Source: CAMLFJ01 sp040902305 (GTDB lineage Bacteria; Methylomirabilota; Methylomirabilia; Rokubacteriales; CSP1-6). From it: DNA of 64,000 nt. The stretch covers positions 18,880 through 82,879 of the forward strand of contig JBBDXN010000130.1 in assembly GCA_040902305.1 (NCBI GenBank). Reading direction: 5' to 3'. The position numbers were made by a program, and so were the translations under genes. The notes beneath the pieces are model-generated. The model was not told the DNA's origin and made no database searches. It was given only the letters and a program-made list of their open reading frames with translations. This document shows positions 47,493-57,470 of this stretch, piece after piece. Positions within the stretch are counted from its first letter, which is position 1; each line of letters begins with the position of its first letter.

Positions 47493-48038
47493 CTAGCGGC
47501 CGGTCGTCTCCCTCCCCCATCGGCGCTCGTGGTAGATCGCCCGCTGTGGCTCCGTGAGCAGATCGCGGGTGCTCAGGTGATAACGCAGGTGGACCAGACG
47601 CACCTCGCCGCGCAGCCGCTCGATCTCGCCGGTCGGGGCGACGAGATCGGCTTCGGTGACGCGGCCGCGCGCAAAGAGGTTGTCCAAGCGGCGCTCGGCC
47701 GCGAGCAGGGCCGCGCTGCGCGGACGCGACTCGGCGAGCATGGCCGCCTCGAGGGCGCGAACACGGGATTCCTGTGCCGCGGTGAGGCCGAGCGCCTCCT
47801 TGAGCTCGAGGACGTGGAGGGGGCCGGGATAGCCGTGCTGATCGGCGGCGAAGGCCATCCCGAAGCCACGCCCGTCGGCGACCACGCGCTCGAAACTCTC
47901 CAGGCAGCGCTGCGCCTCGACATGCCCCGCCCCCGCAGCGGAGTCGTGGTGACCGGCGTGCGGCGGGTGCTGGGCGGCAACCGGTGAGCCGGGGGCCAAT
48001 GCCCCGGCGAGGAGAGTGACGATCGTGAGCACGCGCAT
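47493..48038 (-). CDS. Spy/CpxP-like periplasmic LTxxQ-type protein
   Basis: 181 residues. Signal peptide MRVLTIVTLLAGALAPGSPVA, then a histidine-rich patch HPPHAGHHD that may bind metal. Helical repeats with LTxxQ-like motifs follow: LGLTAAQESRVRALE and LLTEPQRAIYHE. This pattern matches the Spy/CpxP/ZraP group of periplasmic chaperones and metal sensors. A good GGAGG precedes the ATG. It is divergent from the Crp-like gene with a 27-base gap, so that regulator is a candidate controller. Confidence 0.8.
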   Translation of the reverse strand: MRVLTIVTLLAGALAPGSPVAAQHPPHAGHHDSAAGAGHVEAQRCLESFERVVADGRGFGMAFAADQHGYPGPLHVLELKEALGLTAAQESRVRALEAAMLAESRPRSAALLAAERRLDNLFARGRVTEADLVAPTGEIERLRGEVRLVHLRYHLSTRDLLTEPQRAIYHERRWGRETTGR

Positions 48039-48065
48039 GAGTGTCCTCCTTCTCGCGAGGATGCA

Positions 48066-48794
48066 GTGGGCCCCCCGCCTGCGTCCATGACCCAAGTCAC
48101 AGGCGTGAGCGCGACCGACCTGTTGGCCCGAACCCCCTACTTCCGCGTCCTGCCGGCCCGGCGGCTGGCCATCCTCGCTCGCCGACTCCGATCGGTCGGC
48201 TTCGCAGCACACCAGCGCGTCTTCGAGGAAGGGCGGCCGTGTGACGGCCTGTGGATCGTGGCCGAAGGGCGAATCAAGGTATTCCGCATGTCGGCCCACG
48301 GCCGCGAGCAGGTCCTCCACGTCGAAGGCCCGGGCGCCACGCTGGGCGAAGTACCGCTCTTCGATCGCGGGGGCTACGTGGCGTCGGCGAGCGCCCAAAC
48401 CGCGGCCCGGCTCCTGTGGGTTCCGCGACGCGAGCTCGACGCCCTCTGCCGGCGCCATCCCGACGTCGCGCTCGCCATCATCGCCACCATGGCCGCCCGC
48501 GTACGGGCGTTCGCGGGCCTTGCCGGCGATCTGGCGCTGCGATCGGTCCGGGTCCGCCTTGGTCGGCTCCTGCTGGATGAGGCGCGCCGCACGGGTCGAC
48601 CCACCCCGGACGGCGTGGAGCTCACCCTGCCGGGAACCCGCGACGAGATCGCGGCCCGTATCGGGACGGTGCGAGAGCCCCTGTCACGCGCGCTCGGAGC
48701 GCTGGCCCGTCAGGGTCTCCTGGCGGTGCGGGGGCGGCGCCTGCTCGTGCGGGACGTGAAGGGCCTGGAAGCAGCTGCGGGTGAACCCGACTAG
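48066..48794 (+). CDS. Crp/Fnr family transcription regulator
   Basis: 242 residues. The N-terminal cyclic-nucleotide-binding-like beta barrel has CDGLWIVAEGRIKVFRMS and the GATLGEVPLFDRG block. A long dimer helix and a C-terminal winged helix (LPGTRDEIAARIGTVREPLSRAL) follow. The Fnr-type cysteine cluster is absent, so an Fe-S oxygen sensor is unlikely; the ligand is unknown. GTG at 48066 has GAGG five bases upstream; ATG at 48087 is an alternative start. Its stop shares CTAG with the convergent transglycosylase stop. Confidence 0.87.
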   Translation: MGPPPASMTQVTGVSATDLLARTPYFRVLPARRLAILARRLRSVGFAAHQRVFEEGRPCDGLWIVAEGRIKVFRMSAHGREQVLHVEGPGATLGEVPLFDRGGYVASASAQTAARLLWVPRRELDALCRRHPDVALAIIATMAARVRAFAGLAGDLALRSVRVRLGRLLLDEARRTGRPTPDGVELTLPGTRDEIAARIGTVREPLSRALGALARQGLLAVRGRRLLVRDVKGLEAAAGEPD

Positions 48795-49486
48795 CGGGCG
48801 ACGGTGAGGCGACTGCCGGGCGGGAGGTTGCTGTAGGTGACGGAGCCGTTGGGTCCGGCGTACCGGTATACCGAGCGAGGGATCACGCTCCGGCCACCGG
48901 TCCACACCCCGCCCCCACCACCCCCGAGCACGCGATGGACGTACTGCTGCGTCTCCGCGTAGGGCGGGATGCCGCGGTACGTGTCCACCGCGCCTTCGCC
49001 GGCATTGTAGGCCGCGACGGCGAGAGCCACGTTGCCGGGATAGCGGTTGAGCAGATACCGTAGGTGGCGCACGCCTCCGTCGATGTTCTCGCGCGGGTTG
49101 AACGAATCCCGGACACCGAGCGCCAGGGCGGTCTTGGGCATGAGCTGCATGAGGCCGCGCGCGCCCGCGCGGGACACCGCGGTGCGGTTGAACGCCGACT
49201 CGGCGCGGATCACGGACTCGACCAGCGTCGCGTCGACTCCGTGGCGCGCCGAGATCTCCCGGATCTCGGTGGCGTACTGGCCGGGCGATGTCTCGGGCAT
49301 CCGGAGCCACCCTTTGGCCGTCCCGGACACGACGGCCAAGCCGCGGTAGCGCGGATCCGCCGGGGCGTTGGTGAGGTGCACGACCCCGGCACCGTCGACC
49401 AGACGGTAGTTGCCGGCTTCGACGGCCGGGGCCACCACGAAACCGGCCAGGACTGCGATCACCGCGAGCACGCCTTTGGTGGGCAC
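48791..49486 (-). CDS. Lytic transglycosylase flanked by two DUF4124-like segments
   Basis: 231 residues with an N-terminal signal peptide (KGVLAVIAVLAGFVVAPAVEA). A DUF4124-like strand pattern YRLVDGAGVVHLTN follows. The SLT domain has the catalytic Glu in ESVIRAESAFNRTAVS, GLMQLMPKTALALGV, NPRENIDGGVRHL and AVAAYNAGEGAV. A second DUF4124-like pattern YRYAGPNGSVTYSNLP ends the protein. It cuts peptidoglycan glycan strands in the periplasm. The GTG at 49486 is chosen as the start nearest the signal peptide; ATG/GTG codons upstream are weaker. Confidence 0.87.
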   Translation of the reverse strand: MPTKGVLAVIAVLAGFVVAPAVEAGNYRLVDGAGVVHLTNAPADPRYRGLAVVSGTAKGWLRMPETSPGQYATEIREISARHGVDATLVESVIRAESAFNRTAVSRAGARGLMQLMPKTALALGVRDSFNPRENIDGGVRHLRYLLNRYPGNVALAVAAYNAGEGAVDTYRGIPPYAETQQYVHRVLGGGGGGVWTGGRSVIPRSVYRYAGPNGSVTYSNLPPGSRLTVAR

Positions 49487-49586
49487 GGGGACCCTAGGTC
49501 CAAGAGGCGTGCCATGGGTGTTCCGAAAGGGGGAGGCCGCCCTCTCCGGGCGGCCTCCCAAGGCATCATTTACAGATACTTACGGA

Positions 49587-52016
49587 TCAGTTTCGAGCTT
49601 GGAGCAGCGACTCCCGGACCCGGTTGTCCGGTGGAATCCGCTCTTCCAGGGCCAGATTCAGCACTTGATCCACCGTATCCACAAGGTGGAAGGTCATCCC
49701 CTCGCGGACTTGGCTCGGCACGTCCTCGATCAAGCTTTTCTCATTTCTTTTCGGTAAGATAATCGTCTTGATCCCGGCCCGCCTGGCTCCGAGCACCTTC
49801 TCCTTGATGCCGCCGACCGGCAGTACGCGGCCGGATAACGTCACCTCGCCGGTCATCGCCAGATCCGATCTCACCGGCCGTTGAGTCATCAGGGAAACCA
49901 GTGCCGTCACCAGCGTGACGCCCGCAGAGGGGCCGTCCTTCGGAATAGCCCCAGCCGGGACGTGGACGTGGAGGTCGGAGGTCTCCCAGTAGTCCGACCG
50001 GATTCCGAGCTGCGAGACATGCGAGCGGGCCCACGACAACGCCGCCTGGGCGGACTCCTTCATGACGTCGCCCAGCTGGCCGGTCAAGGTCAGGGTCTTG
50101 CTGCCCTTCATCCTGGTGGCCTCGATGAAGAGAATCTCCCCGCCGGTGGGCGTCCACGACATGCCGATCGCCACACCGGGGATGCTGGTGCGCTCCTCCA
50201 GCTCCTCGTGCATGTACTTCGGCGCCCCCAGCAGCTCACCTACGAGGGCTTCCGTCACCTCCACCGCCTCCACGTGGCCCTCGACCCGGCGCTTGGCGAT
50301 CTTGCGGGTGACCGCCGCGATCACCCGCTCCAGGTTGCGCAACCCGGCCTCCCGGGTGTAGCCGCGCGCCAGGAGCCGCAGCGCGGCGTCGGTCCACCGG
50401 AGATGCTCGCCCTCGAGCATGCCGTGGTCGGTGAGCTGCTTCGGCACGAGGTGGGTCCGCGCGATGCGGACCTTCTCTTCCTCGGTGTACCCGGCGATCT
50501 CGATGATCTCCATCCGGTCGCGCAGCGGCGGGGGCACCGTGTCGAGCAGGTTCGCGGTGGTGATGAACAGGACCTTGGACAGGTCGAACGCCACGTCCAC
50601 GTAGTGGTCCCGGAACGCGACGTTCTGCTCGGGGTCGAGCACCTCCAGAAGCGCGGAGGCGGGATCCCCGCGGAAGTCCATGCCGAGCTTGTCCACCTCG
50701 TCCAGCATCAGGACCGCGTTCTTGGACTCGGCCCGGCGCAGCCCCTGGATGATCTGACCCGGCAGCGCGCCGATATACGTTCTCCGGTGGCCGCGGATCT
50801 CGGCCTCGTCCCGCATGCCACCGAGCGAGATCCGGTGGAACTTCCGGCCGAGCGCGCGCGCGATCGACCGGCCGAGTGAGGTCTTGCCGACGCCCGGAGG
50901 GCCGACGAAGCACAGGATCGGGTCCTTCCCGGCCGGCCGCATGCTCTTGACGGCCAGATACTCGAGGATGCGCTCCTTCACCTTCTCGAGACCTGAATGA
51001 TCCTCGTCGAGCACGCGCCGCGCCTCGTTGATGTCGAGGTTGTCGGTCGTCTGCTTGCTCCACGGCAGGGCCACCAGCCAGTCGAGATAGGTCCGCGCGA
51101 CGGTGTACTCCGCCGCCGCCGGCGGCATCTTGGTCAGTCGATCCAGCTCGCGCAGGGCCTCCTTGTGCGCCTCCTCGGTCATGCCGGCTGCCTCGATCTT
51201 GGCGCGCAGGTCGTCCAGCTCCTGCGTGCGCTCGTCGGTCTCACCCAGTTCCTTCTGGATCGCCTTGAGCTGCTCGCGCAGGTAGTACTCGCGCTGGCTG
51301 CGTCCGACCTCCGACTCGACCTGCGACTGGATCTTCGAGCCCAGCGCCAGCACCTCGGCCTCCTTGGTGAGGACCGAGACCAGACGGGCGAGCCGCGCCT
51401 TGACGTCGGGTGTCTCCAGCAGCTCCTGCCTCACCTGGGTCGTGAGCGCGGGCAAGGTAGCCGCGATGAGGTCGCCGAGCCGGTCGGGCTGGGTGACGTT
51501 CTGCACCACCGTCGCCAGCTCGTCGGGGAGCATCGGGGACAGCTCGACTACTTGACGGAAGAGGTTCACCGCGTTCCGCGCGAGCGCCTCGGCCTCGAGG
51601 TCCCCGGCGGCGGGCGTGAGCTCCGCCACCTCCACGATGCGCGCGGTGAGGTAAGGACGCACCTCCAGCATCTCGGCGATGCGGATGCGGTGCAGCCCCT
51701 GGACGACCAGCCGCACGGTGCCGTCCGGCTGCTTCAACACCTTGTGCACGGTGGCCAGCGTGCCGACCCGGTGCAGATCCGCCTCTTGCGGATCCTCGGT
51801 GGCCGGGTCGCGCTGCGTGAACACCCCGATGAGCCGGCCACCCCGCATCACGTCCTCGAGCAGGCGCACCGACGACTCGCGCCCGGCCCCCAGCGGCAAG
51901 GCGGACTGCGGAAACAGCACGGTGTCGCGCAGGGGCAGGATCGGAACCTGCTCCGGAATAGGACCGCCCGCGTTCAGCGGGCCCGCGCCCGCCAGGGACA
52001 CCTTGTCGTCTGCCAT
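49587..52016 (-). CDS. lon: ATP-dependent Lon protease
   Basis: 809 residues, full length. The N-terminal substrate domain (VPILPLRDTVLFPQSALPL) is followed by the AAA+ domain with Walker A CFVGPPGVGKTSLGRSIA and Walker B VLMLDEVDKLG. The serine-lysine protease domain has the nucleophile in KDGPSAGVTLVTAL and the lysine in VGGIKEKVLGARRAG. It degrades misfolded and regulatory proteins. The ATG at 52016 follows GGAGGAGG; an upstream in-frame start runs into hspR. It is the last gene of the heat-shock operon. Confidence 0.97.
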   Translation of the reverse strand: MADDKVSLAGAGPLNAGGPIPEQVPILPLRDTVLFPQSALPLGAGRESSVRLLEDVMRGGRLIGVFTQRDPATEDPQEADLHRVGTLATVHKVLKQPDGTVRLVVQGLHRIRIAEMLEVRPYLTARIVEVAELTPAAGDLEAEALARNAVNLFRQVVELSPMLPDELATVVQNVTQPDRLGDLIAATLPALTTQVRQELLETPDVKARLARLVSVLTKEAEVLALGSKIQSQVESEVGRSQREYYLREQLKAIQKELGETDERTQELDDLRAKIEAAGMTEEAHKEALRELDRLTKMPPAAAEYTVARTYLDWLVALPWSKQTTDNLDINEARRVLDEDHSGLEKVKERILEYLAVKSMRPAGKDPILCFVGPPGVGKTSLGRSIARALGRKFHRISLGGMRDEAEIRGHRRTYIGALPGQIIQGLRRAESKNAVLMLDEVDKLGMDFRGDPASALLEVLDPEQNVAFRDHYVDVAFDLSKVLFITTANLLDTVPPPLRDRMEIIEIAGYTEEEKVRIARTHLVPKQLTDHGMLEGEHLRWTDAALRLLARGYTREAGLRNLERVIAAVTRKIAKRRVEGHVEAVEVTEALVGELLGAPKYMHEELEERTSIPGVAIGMSWTPTGGEILFIEATRMKGSKTLTLTGQLGDVMKESAQAALSWARSHVSQLGIRSDYWETSDLHVHVPAGAIPKDGPSAGVTLVTALVSLMTQRPVRSDLAMTGEVTLSGRVLPVGGIKEKVLGARRAGIKTIILPKRNEKSLIEDVPSQVREGMTFHLVDTVDQVLNLALEERIPPDNRVRESLLQARN

Positions 52017-52035
52017 GGTAGTGATCCTCCTCCCC

Positions 52036-52422
52036 TTAAAAGAGATCAACCGGCGAGAGCTGGCTGGACGCCGCCCGCACGAGCGCTTCGCTCTTGCCGC
52101 GCTGCGCCTCGTCCCGGGAGTTCGCCATGTCGCTCCGCACGTGATTGGTCAGCTCCTCGATCCGCCCCTGCATGTCGAGCATGCGGCGCCTCATCTTTAG
52201 GATGATCTCGATGCCCGCGAGATTCACTCCGAGGTCCCGGGCGAGGCGGGTGACCCGCGCGATGTCCTCGACGTCCTCCGGCGAGTACATCCTGGTCTTC
52301 CCCTCCGTTCGGCTGGGACGGATCAACCCCTTCTTCTCGTACATTCGAAGCGTCTGCGGATGGATCTTCACCATCTCCGCGACGACCCCGATCATGTAGA
52401 GCGGCCGGCTACGCTCGGTCAT
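52036..52422 (-). CDS. hspR: MerR-family heat-shock repressor HspR
   Basis: 128 residues. The MerR-type winged helix is YMIGVVAEMVKIHPQTLRMYEKKGLIRPSRTEG, the typical HspR N-terminus. It continues with the wing YSPEDVEDIARVTRLARDLGVNLAGIEIIL and a coiled-coil tail. HspR represses the dnaK operon, using DnaK as co-repressor in actinobacteria. It overlaps dnaJ by four bases (ATGA). Its place between dnaJ and lon supports autoregulation of this operon. Confidence 0.93.
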   Translation of the reverse strand: MTERSRPLYMIGVVAEMVKIHPQTLRMYEKKGLIRPSRTEGKTRMYSPEDVEDIARVTRLARDLGVNLAGIEIILKMRRRMLDMQGRIEELTNHVRSDMANSRDEAQRGKSEALVRAASSQLSPVDLF

Positions 52423-53429
52423 TCGCGCGCGCTCCCGGCCGCGTCGAGGTCCGGCTGCGCGGGCAACAGCCGTCCGAGCTCTCGGAAGATCTCCTGTGTT
52501 CGCGCGTCGAGACTGCGGGGAATCTCCACCCGCGTGGTGACGTAGAGGTCTCCGCGGCCGTCACCCGCCAGGCGCCGCACTCCCTTGCCGCGCACGCGGA
52601 AGGTCTGGCCGCTCTGCGTGCCGGGCGGGATCGCGAGATCCACCGGTCCATCCACCCCCCGGACCCTGACGCGGCCTCCCAGCACCGCTTCGATCAGAGA
52701 GAGCGGCACCTCGCAGTAGAGATTGTCGCCCTTCCGTGCGTATCGCGGATCCTCGTGGACCCGGGCGATCACGATCAGGTCTCCGCGCGGGCCGCCGAAC
52801 GGGCCCGCGTGGCCCTCACCGGGGATCCGGAGCTGGCCGCCGGTGTCCATCCCCGGCGGCAGCAGGACATGGATCGACGCCCGGCTCGGAGCCACGCCGC
52901 GTCCGCGGCAGGTGGGACAGGCCACGGCCACGCGGGCCCCCGCCCCGTCGCATGCCGGACACGTCTCTCCATCGCGCGAGCCCTCCCTCCACACGGTTCC
53001 CAGCCCGCCGCAATGCGAGCACCTGGTCGGCTGGACTCCCGGGGCCGCGCCGGTGGCGCGACAGGCTCCGCACGGGGCCAGCCGGTCGACGGGCACATCC
53101 GCTTCGAGCCCGGAAACGGCCTGCGCGAACGAGAGCTCGAGGGGGACATGGGCATCACCGCCACGCCGCCCGGCGCGGGGCCCTCGCCCTCCCACCTGGT
53201 CGGGGCCGGGTCGATCCGGACGGGCGCCCTGGCGGTCGTAGAGCGTGCGCGCGGTGGGATCGCTCAAGATCCGGTAGGCCTCGGCGATCTCCTCGAAGAG
53301 AGCCTGCGCGTCGCGCTCCCAGAAGTTGACATCGGGTGAATAGCGGCGCGCCAGGCGCTGATAAGCGCGGCGGATCTGCACCGCCGTCGCCGACGCGTCC
53401 ACCTCGAGCACCGCGTAGCAGTCACGCAT
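52419..53429 (-). CDS. dnaJ: DnaJ-type co-chaperone with altered HPD motif
   Basis: 336 residues. J domain (about 1-66): DCYAVLEVDASATAVQIRRA and FEEIAEAYRILSDPTARTLYD. The essential His-Pro-Asp loop reads Tyr-Ser-Pro-Asp (S31-P32-D33). A shortened Gly-rich linker leads to four zinc-binding repeats: CGACRATG, CSHCGGLG, CPACDGAG, CPTCRGRG. The C-terminal substrate domains follow (LLPPGMDTGGQLRIPGEG). Loss of the histidine normally abolishes stimulation of DnaK ATPase, so function may differ. There is no grpE between dnaK and dnaJ. Confidence 0.92.
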   Translation of the reverse strand: MRDCYAVLEVDASATAVQIRRAYQRLARRYSPDVNFWERDAQALFEEIAEAYRILSDPTARTLYDRQGARPDRPGPDQVGGRGPRAGRRGGDAHVPLELSFAQAVSGLEADVPVDRLAPCGACRATGAAPGVQPTRCSHCGGLGTVWREGSRDGETCPACDGAGARVAVACPTCRGRGVAPSRASIHVLLPPGMDTGGQLRIPGEGHAGPFGGPRGDLIVIARVHEDPRYARKGDNLYCEVPLSLIEAVLGGRVRVRGVDGPVDLAIPPGTQSGQTFRVRGKGVRRLAGDGRGDLYVTTRVEIPRSLDARTQEIFRELGRLLPAQPDLDAAGSARE

Positions 53430-53491
53430 GGTCGTGCGCTGGGCCGCGCGCTATCCCGCCGGCCCCGCGATCCTCCTCATCGAGTGGCGGT

Positions 53492-55408
<1,917 letters not shown>

Positions 55409-55456
55409 GTGGTGTCCTCTCCTGTCTGAGTGTCTTCGCTAAATCTAAGCGCATAT

Positions 55457-55469
55457 GACTTATATAGTC
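55457..55469. promoter_or_regulatory. Inverted repeat over the dnaK -10, candidate HspR operator
   Basis: GACT, TATAT, AGTC, with weaker symmetry extending outward (GCGCATAT on one side, TGAGCGTATA on the other). It overlaps the -10 hexamer. It is not a close match to the actinobacterial HAIR sequence (CTTGAGT-N7-ACTCAAG), so assignment to HspR rests on position and the hspR gene in the operon. Confidence 0.5.
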
Positions 55470-55487
55470 TGAGCGTATAGATGTCAA
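55459..55487 (-). promoter_or_regulatory. Sigma-70 promoter of dnaK operon
   Basis: On the minus strand: TTGACA (55487-55482), a 17-base spacer, TATAAG (55464-55459). This is a near-consensus promoter with a leader of about 45 bases before the dnaK ATG. A strong vegetative-type promoter plus operator fits repressor control rather than a heat-shock sigma factor. Confidence 0.78.
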
Positions 55488-55805
55488 CAGACCGATGGGT
55501 TTTTTCGGTAGGCCATTTCGATCAGGCCTTTATTGGTCCCCTCGGTCCCCCTAGTGGGGCTCCTAGAGCGGCCATCGGCGTGGCCGCCTCCATCATGACG
55601 CAGCGCGTCTACGACTCGGTGCGGTCACGGCCTGGCTGACGAACGGCCAAAGGGAACCGGCCATCCGGAGGGCCACCTCCCTGGTCGAAACCGCGGGTCG
55701 GAGGCGTTTCGAACCTAGGGCCGTAATGGAAGAACGGGGCGCGACCCGTCGTGCTGGCGGACCCCCGGGGGGCATCCTCGAACGGTGGAGCTCGCGTCGG
55801 TTGTG
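55488..55805. other. Intergenic region between dnaK and mazG, no gene seen
   Basis: No convincing coding frame or RNA gene. It holds a 7-bp hairpin GCGGCCA/TGGCCGC (55568-55587) and a small CCCC/GGGG palindrome (around 55548-55559). The region is slightly less GC-rich near dnaK. Confidence 0.6.
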
Positions 55806-55811
55806 TATAAT
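55806..55811 (+). promoter_or_regulatory. -10 element of mazG promoter
   Basis: A perfect TATAAT, 25 bases before the mazG ATG. The -35 at 17 bases upstream (CGGTGG) is poor. The hexamer overlaps an alternative upstream ATG (55810), arguing that translation starts at 55837. Confidence 0.55.
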
Positions 55812-55836
55812 GCCGGTGCGACTCGACGATTGTCCC

Positions 55837-56661
55837 ATGGCTGACGCCGCCGGCACTCGCTTCCTCTCCCTCCTCTCGCTCATGGCTCGCCTCAGAGCCG
55901 ATGGTGGCTGCCCGTGGGACCGCGAGCAGACCCGAGCCTCCCTCAGACCGTACGTCATCGAGGAAGCCTACGAGGTGGTGCAGGCGATTGACGAGGGCTC
56001 GCCGGACCACCTCGTGGAAGAGCTCGGGGACCTGCTCTTCCAGGTGGTATTCCACAGTCAGCTCGGGGCCGAAGCCGGCGAGTTCACGATGGAAGACGTG
56101 GTCGCCCGCGTCTGCGAGAAGATGACGCGCCGGCACCCGCACGTCTTCGGAGATCACGTGGTGGCCGATTCCCGGGAGGCCCTCGCCCAGTGGGAACGCA
56201 TCAAGCAGGAGGAGGCGGGGGACCAGGCTCGCACGCGTTCGGTTCTCGACGGGGTGCCCCCCTCGCTTCCCGCCCTGCTCCGGGCTCAACGGCTCCAGAC
56301 CAAGGCGGCCCGCGTGGGCTTCGACTGGACGGGCTGGGAAGACGCGTGGAGCAAGGTGCGGGAGGAGATGGGCGAGGTCCACGAGGCGCTGACCGCCGAG
56401 GATGACGGTCGCGTCGCCGAAGAGCTCGGCGATCTGTTGTTCTCGATGGTCAACGTGGCACGGCTGCGGGGCATGGACGCCGAGGATTGCCTGCGCCGGG
56501 CCTCCGAGAAGTTCACCCGACGTTTCGGGAAGGTGGAGGCGGAGATGAGGGCCGGCGGCCGGACGGTCAGTGAGGCATCCACGGAGGATCTGGATCAGGC
56601 CTGGGAGGCGATCAAGGCGCAGGAAAGCCGGGACTTCCCCGAGGCGGGAATGCGGCCATGA
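55837..56661 (+). CDS. mazG: Nucleoside triphosphate pyrophosphohydrolase MazG
   Basis: 274 residues. Two MazG repeats, each with the metal-binding EExxE...ExxD pattern: GGCPWDREQTRASLRPYVIE with EEAYEVVQAI and EELGDLLFQVVFHS; then VGFDWTGWEDAWSKVREEMG with EVHEAL and EELGDLLFSMVNVARL. Hydrolyses non-canonical or excess NTPs to NMP and pyrophosphate and, in E. coli, limits ppGpp. Start chosen just downstream of a TATAAT that overlaps the upstream ATG. It overlaps the macro-domain gene (ATGA). Confidence 0.93.
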   Translation: MADAAGTRFLSLLSLMARLRADGGCPWDREQTRASLRPYVIEEAYEVVQAIDEGSPDHLVEELGDLLFQVVFHSQLGAEAGEFTMEDVVARVCEKMTRRHPHVFGDHVVADSREALAQWERIKQEEAGDQARTRSVLDGVPPSLPALLRAQRLQTKAARVGFDWTGWEDAWSKVREEMGEVHEALTAEDDGRVAEELGDLLFSMVNVARLRGMDAEDCLRRASEKFTRRFGKVEAEMRAGGRTVSEASTEDLDQAWEAIKAQESRDFPEAGMRP

Positions 56662-57194
56662 AGTGCAAGATCGGCAAGACGACCGTGATCGTCGAGCGGG
56701 GAGATATCACGGACGCCGAGGTCGACGCGGTGGTCAACGCCGCCAACGCCGAGCTCTGGATGGGCGCGGGCGTCGCGGGGGCCCTGAAACGCAAAGGCGG
56801 AGTGGTCATCGAGGAGGACGCCATCCGGCAGGGCCCCGTCGAGATCGGCGAGGCCGTTCTGACCGTCGCCGGGAACCTGGCCGCCACCCATATCATCCAC
56901 GCGGTCACGATGGGCAAGGACCTCAAGACAGACCCTGGGAATATCACCGCCGCGACGCGGGCGACGCTGGCGATAGCGGAGAAGCACAAGCTCTCCTCCC
57001 TGGCCTTCCCGGCCCTGGGAAGCGGGGTCGGCGGAGTCCCCCCCGCTCAGTCCGCCGATGCCATGCTGTCCACGGTGGTCGAGCACGTGAAGGGCGGCAC
57101 CTCGAGCCTCGAGAAGGTTCTCTTCGTGCTCTACGAGGATCAAGCCCTGAAGGTCTTCAGTGAGGCCCTGAAGCGTCTCGGAGGCGCTCGCTAG
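56658..57194 (+). CDS. Macro domain protein (ADP-ribose-binding/hydrolase type)
   Basis: 178 residues, a single macro domain. VERGDITDAEVDAVVNAANAELWMGAGVAGAL contains the ADP-ribose-binding loop and conserved Asn-Ala-Ala-Asn; the second loop is FPALGSGVGGVP. Such proteins remove ADP-ribose from targets or hydrolyse O-acetyl-ADP-ribose or ADP-ribose 1''-phosphate. The ATG overlaps the mazG stop, so the two nucleotide-housekeeping enzymes are coupled. Confidence 0.92.
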   Translation: MKCKIGKTTVIVERGDITDAEVDAVVNAANAELWMGAGVAGALKRKGGVVIEEDAIRQGPVEIGEAVLTVAGNLAATHIIHAVTMGKDLKTDPGNITAATRATLAIAEKHKLSSLAFPALGSGVGGVPPAQSADAMLSTVVEHVKGGTSSLEKVLFVLYEDQALKVFSEALKRLGGAR

Positions 57195-57470
57195 CCCTCT
57201 TTTTCGGTGCCGAGCCTCCGCCCTGGGTGGGCACCCCCCTCTGAATCCCGCCGGCAACCCGGCGGAGGCCTCAGCCAATACGGGGTTGTAAAACCACCCC
57301 TGGGCTAGAATGGCTTGTCGCTGCTGGTGACCTTTTGTCTGCCCGGCGCTGCCGCGGTGGGCAATGGCGTCTGCAGGAGGATACCCGGGCAATCCTGGAA
57401 CGCGGGTTGCATGCCCTTCAGGGGCGCCTGGGGCATACACTCGGGCCTATAGGGAGGATCAAGGCTACCA

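Noticed and set aside
55690..55730. TTCGAA-containing stretch resembling a tRNA T-loop
   Set aside because: No pairing T-stem, anticodon arm or acceptor stem could be found on either strand.
57195..57470. Sigma-54 promoter for pilT around GGCTTGTCGCTGC
   Set aside because: The GG-to-GC spacing is nine, not ten, and the flanks do not match the consensus.
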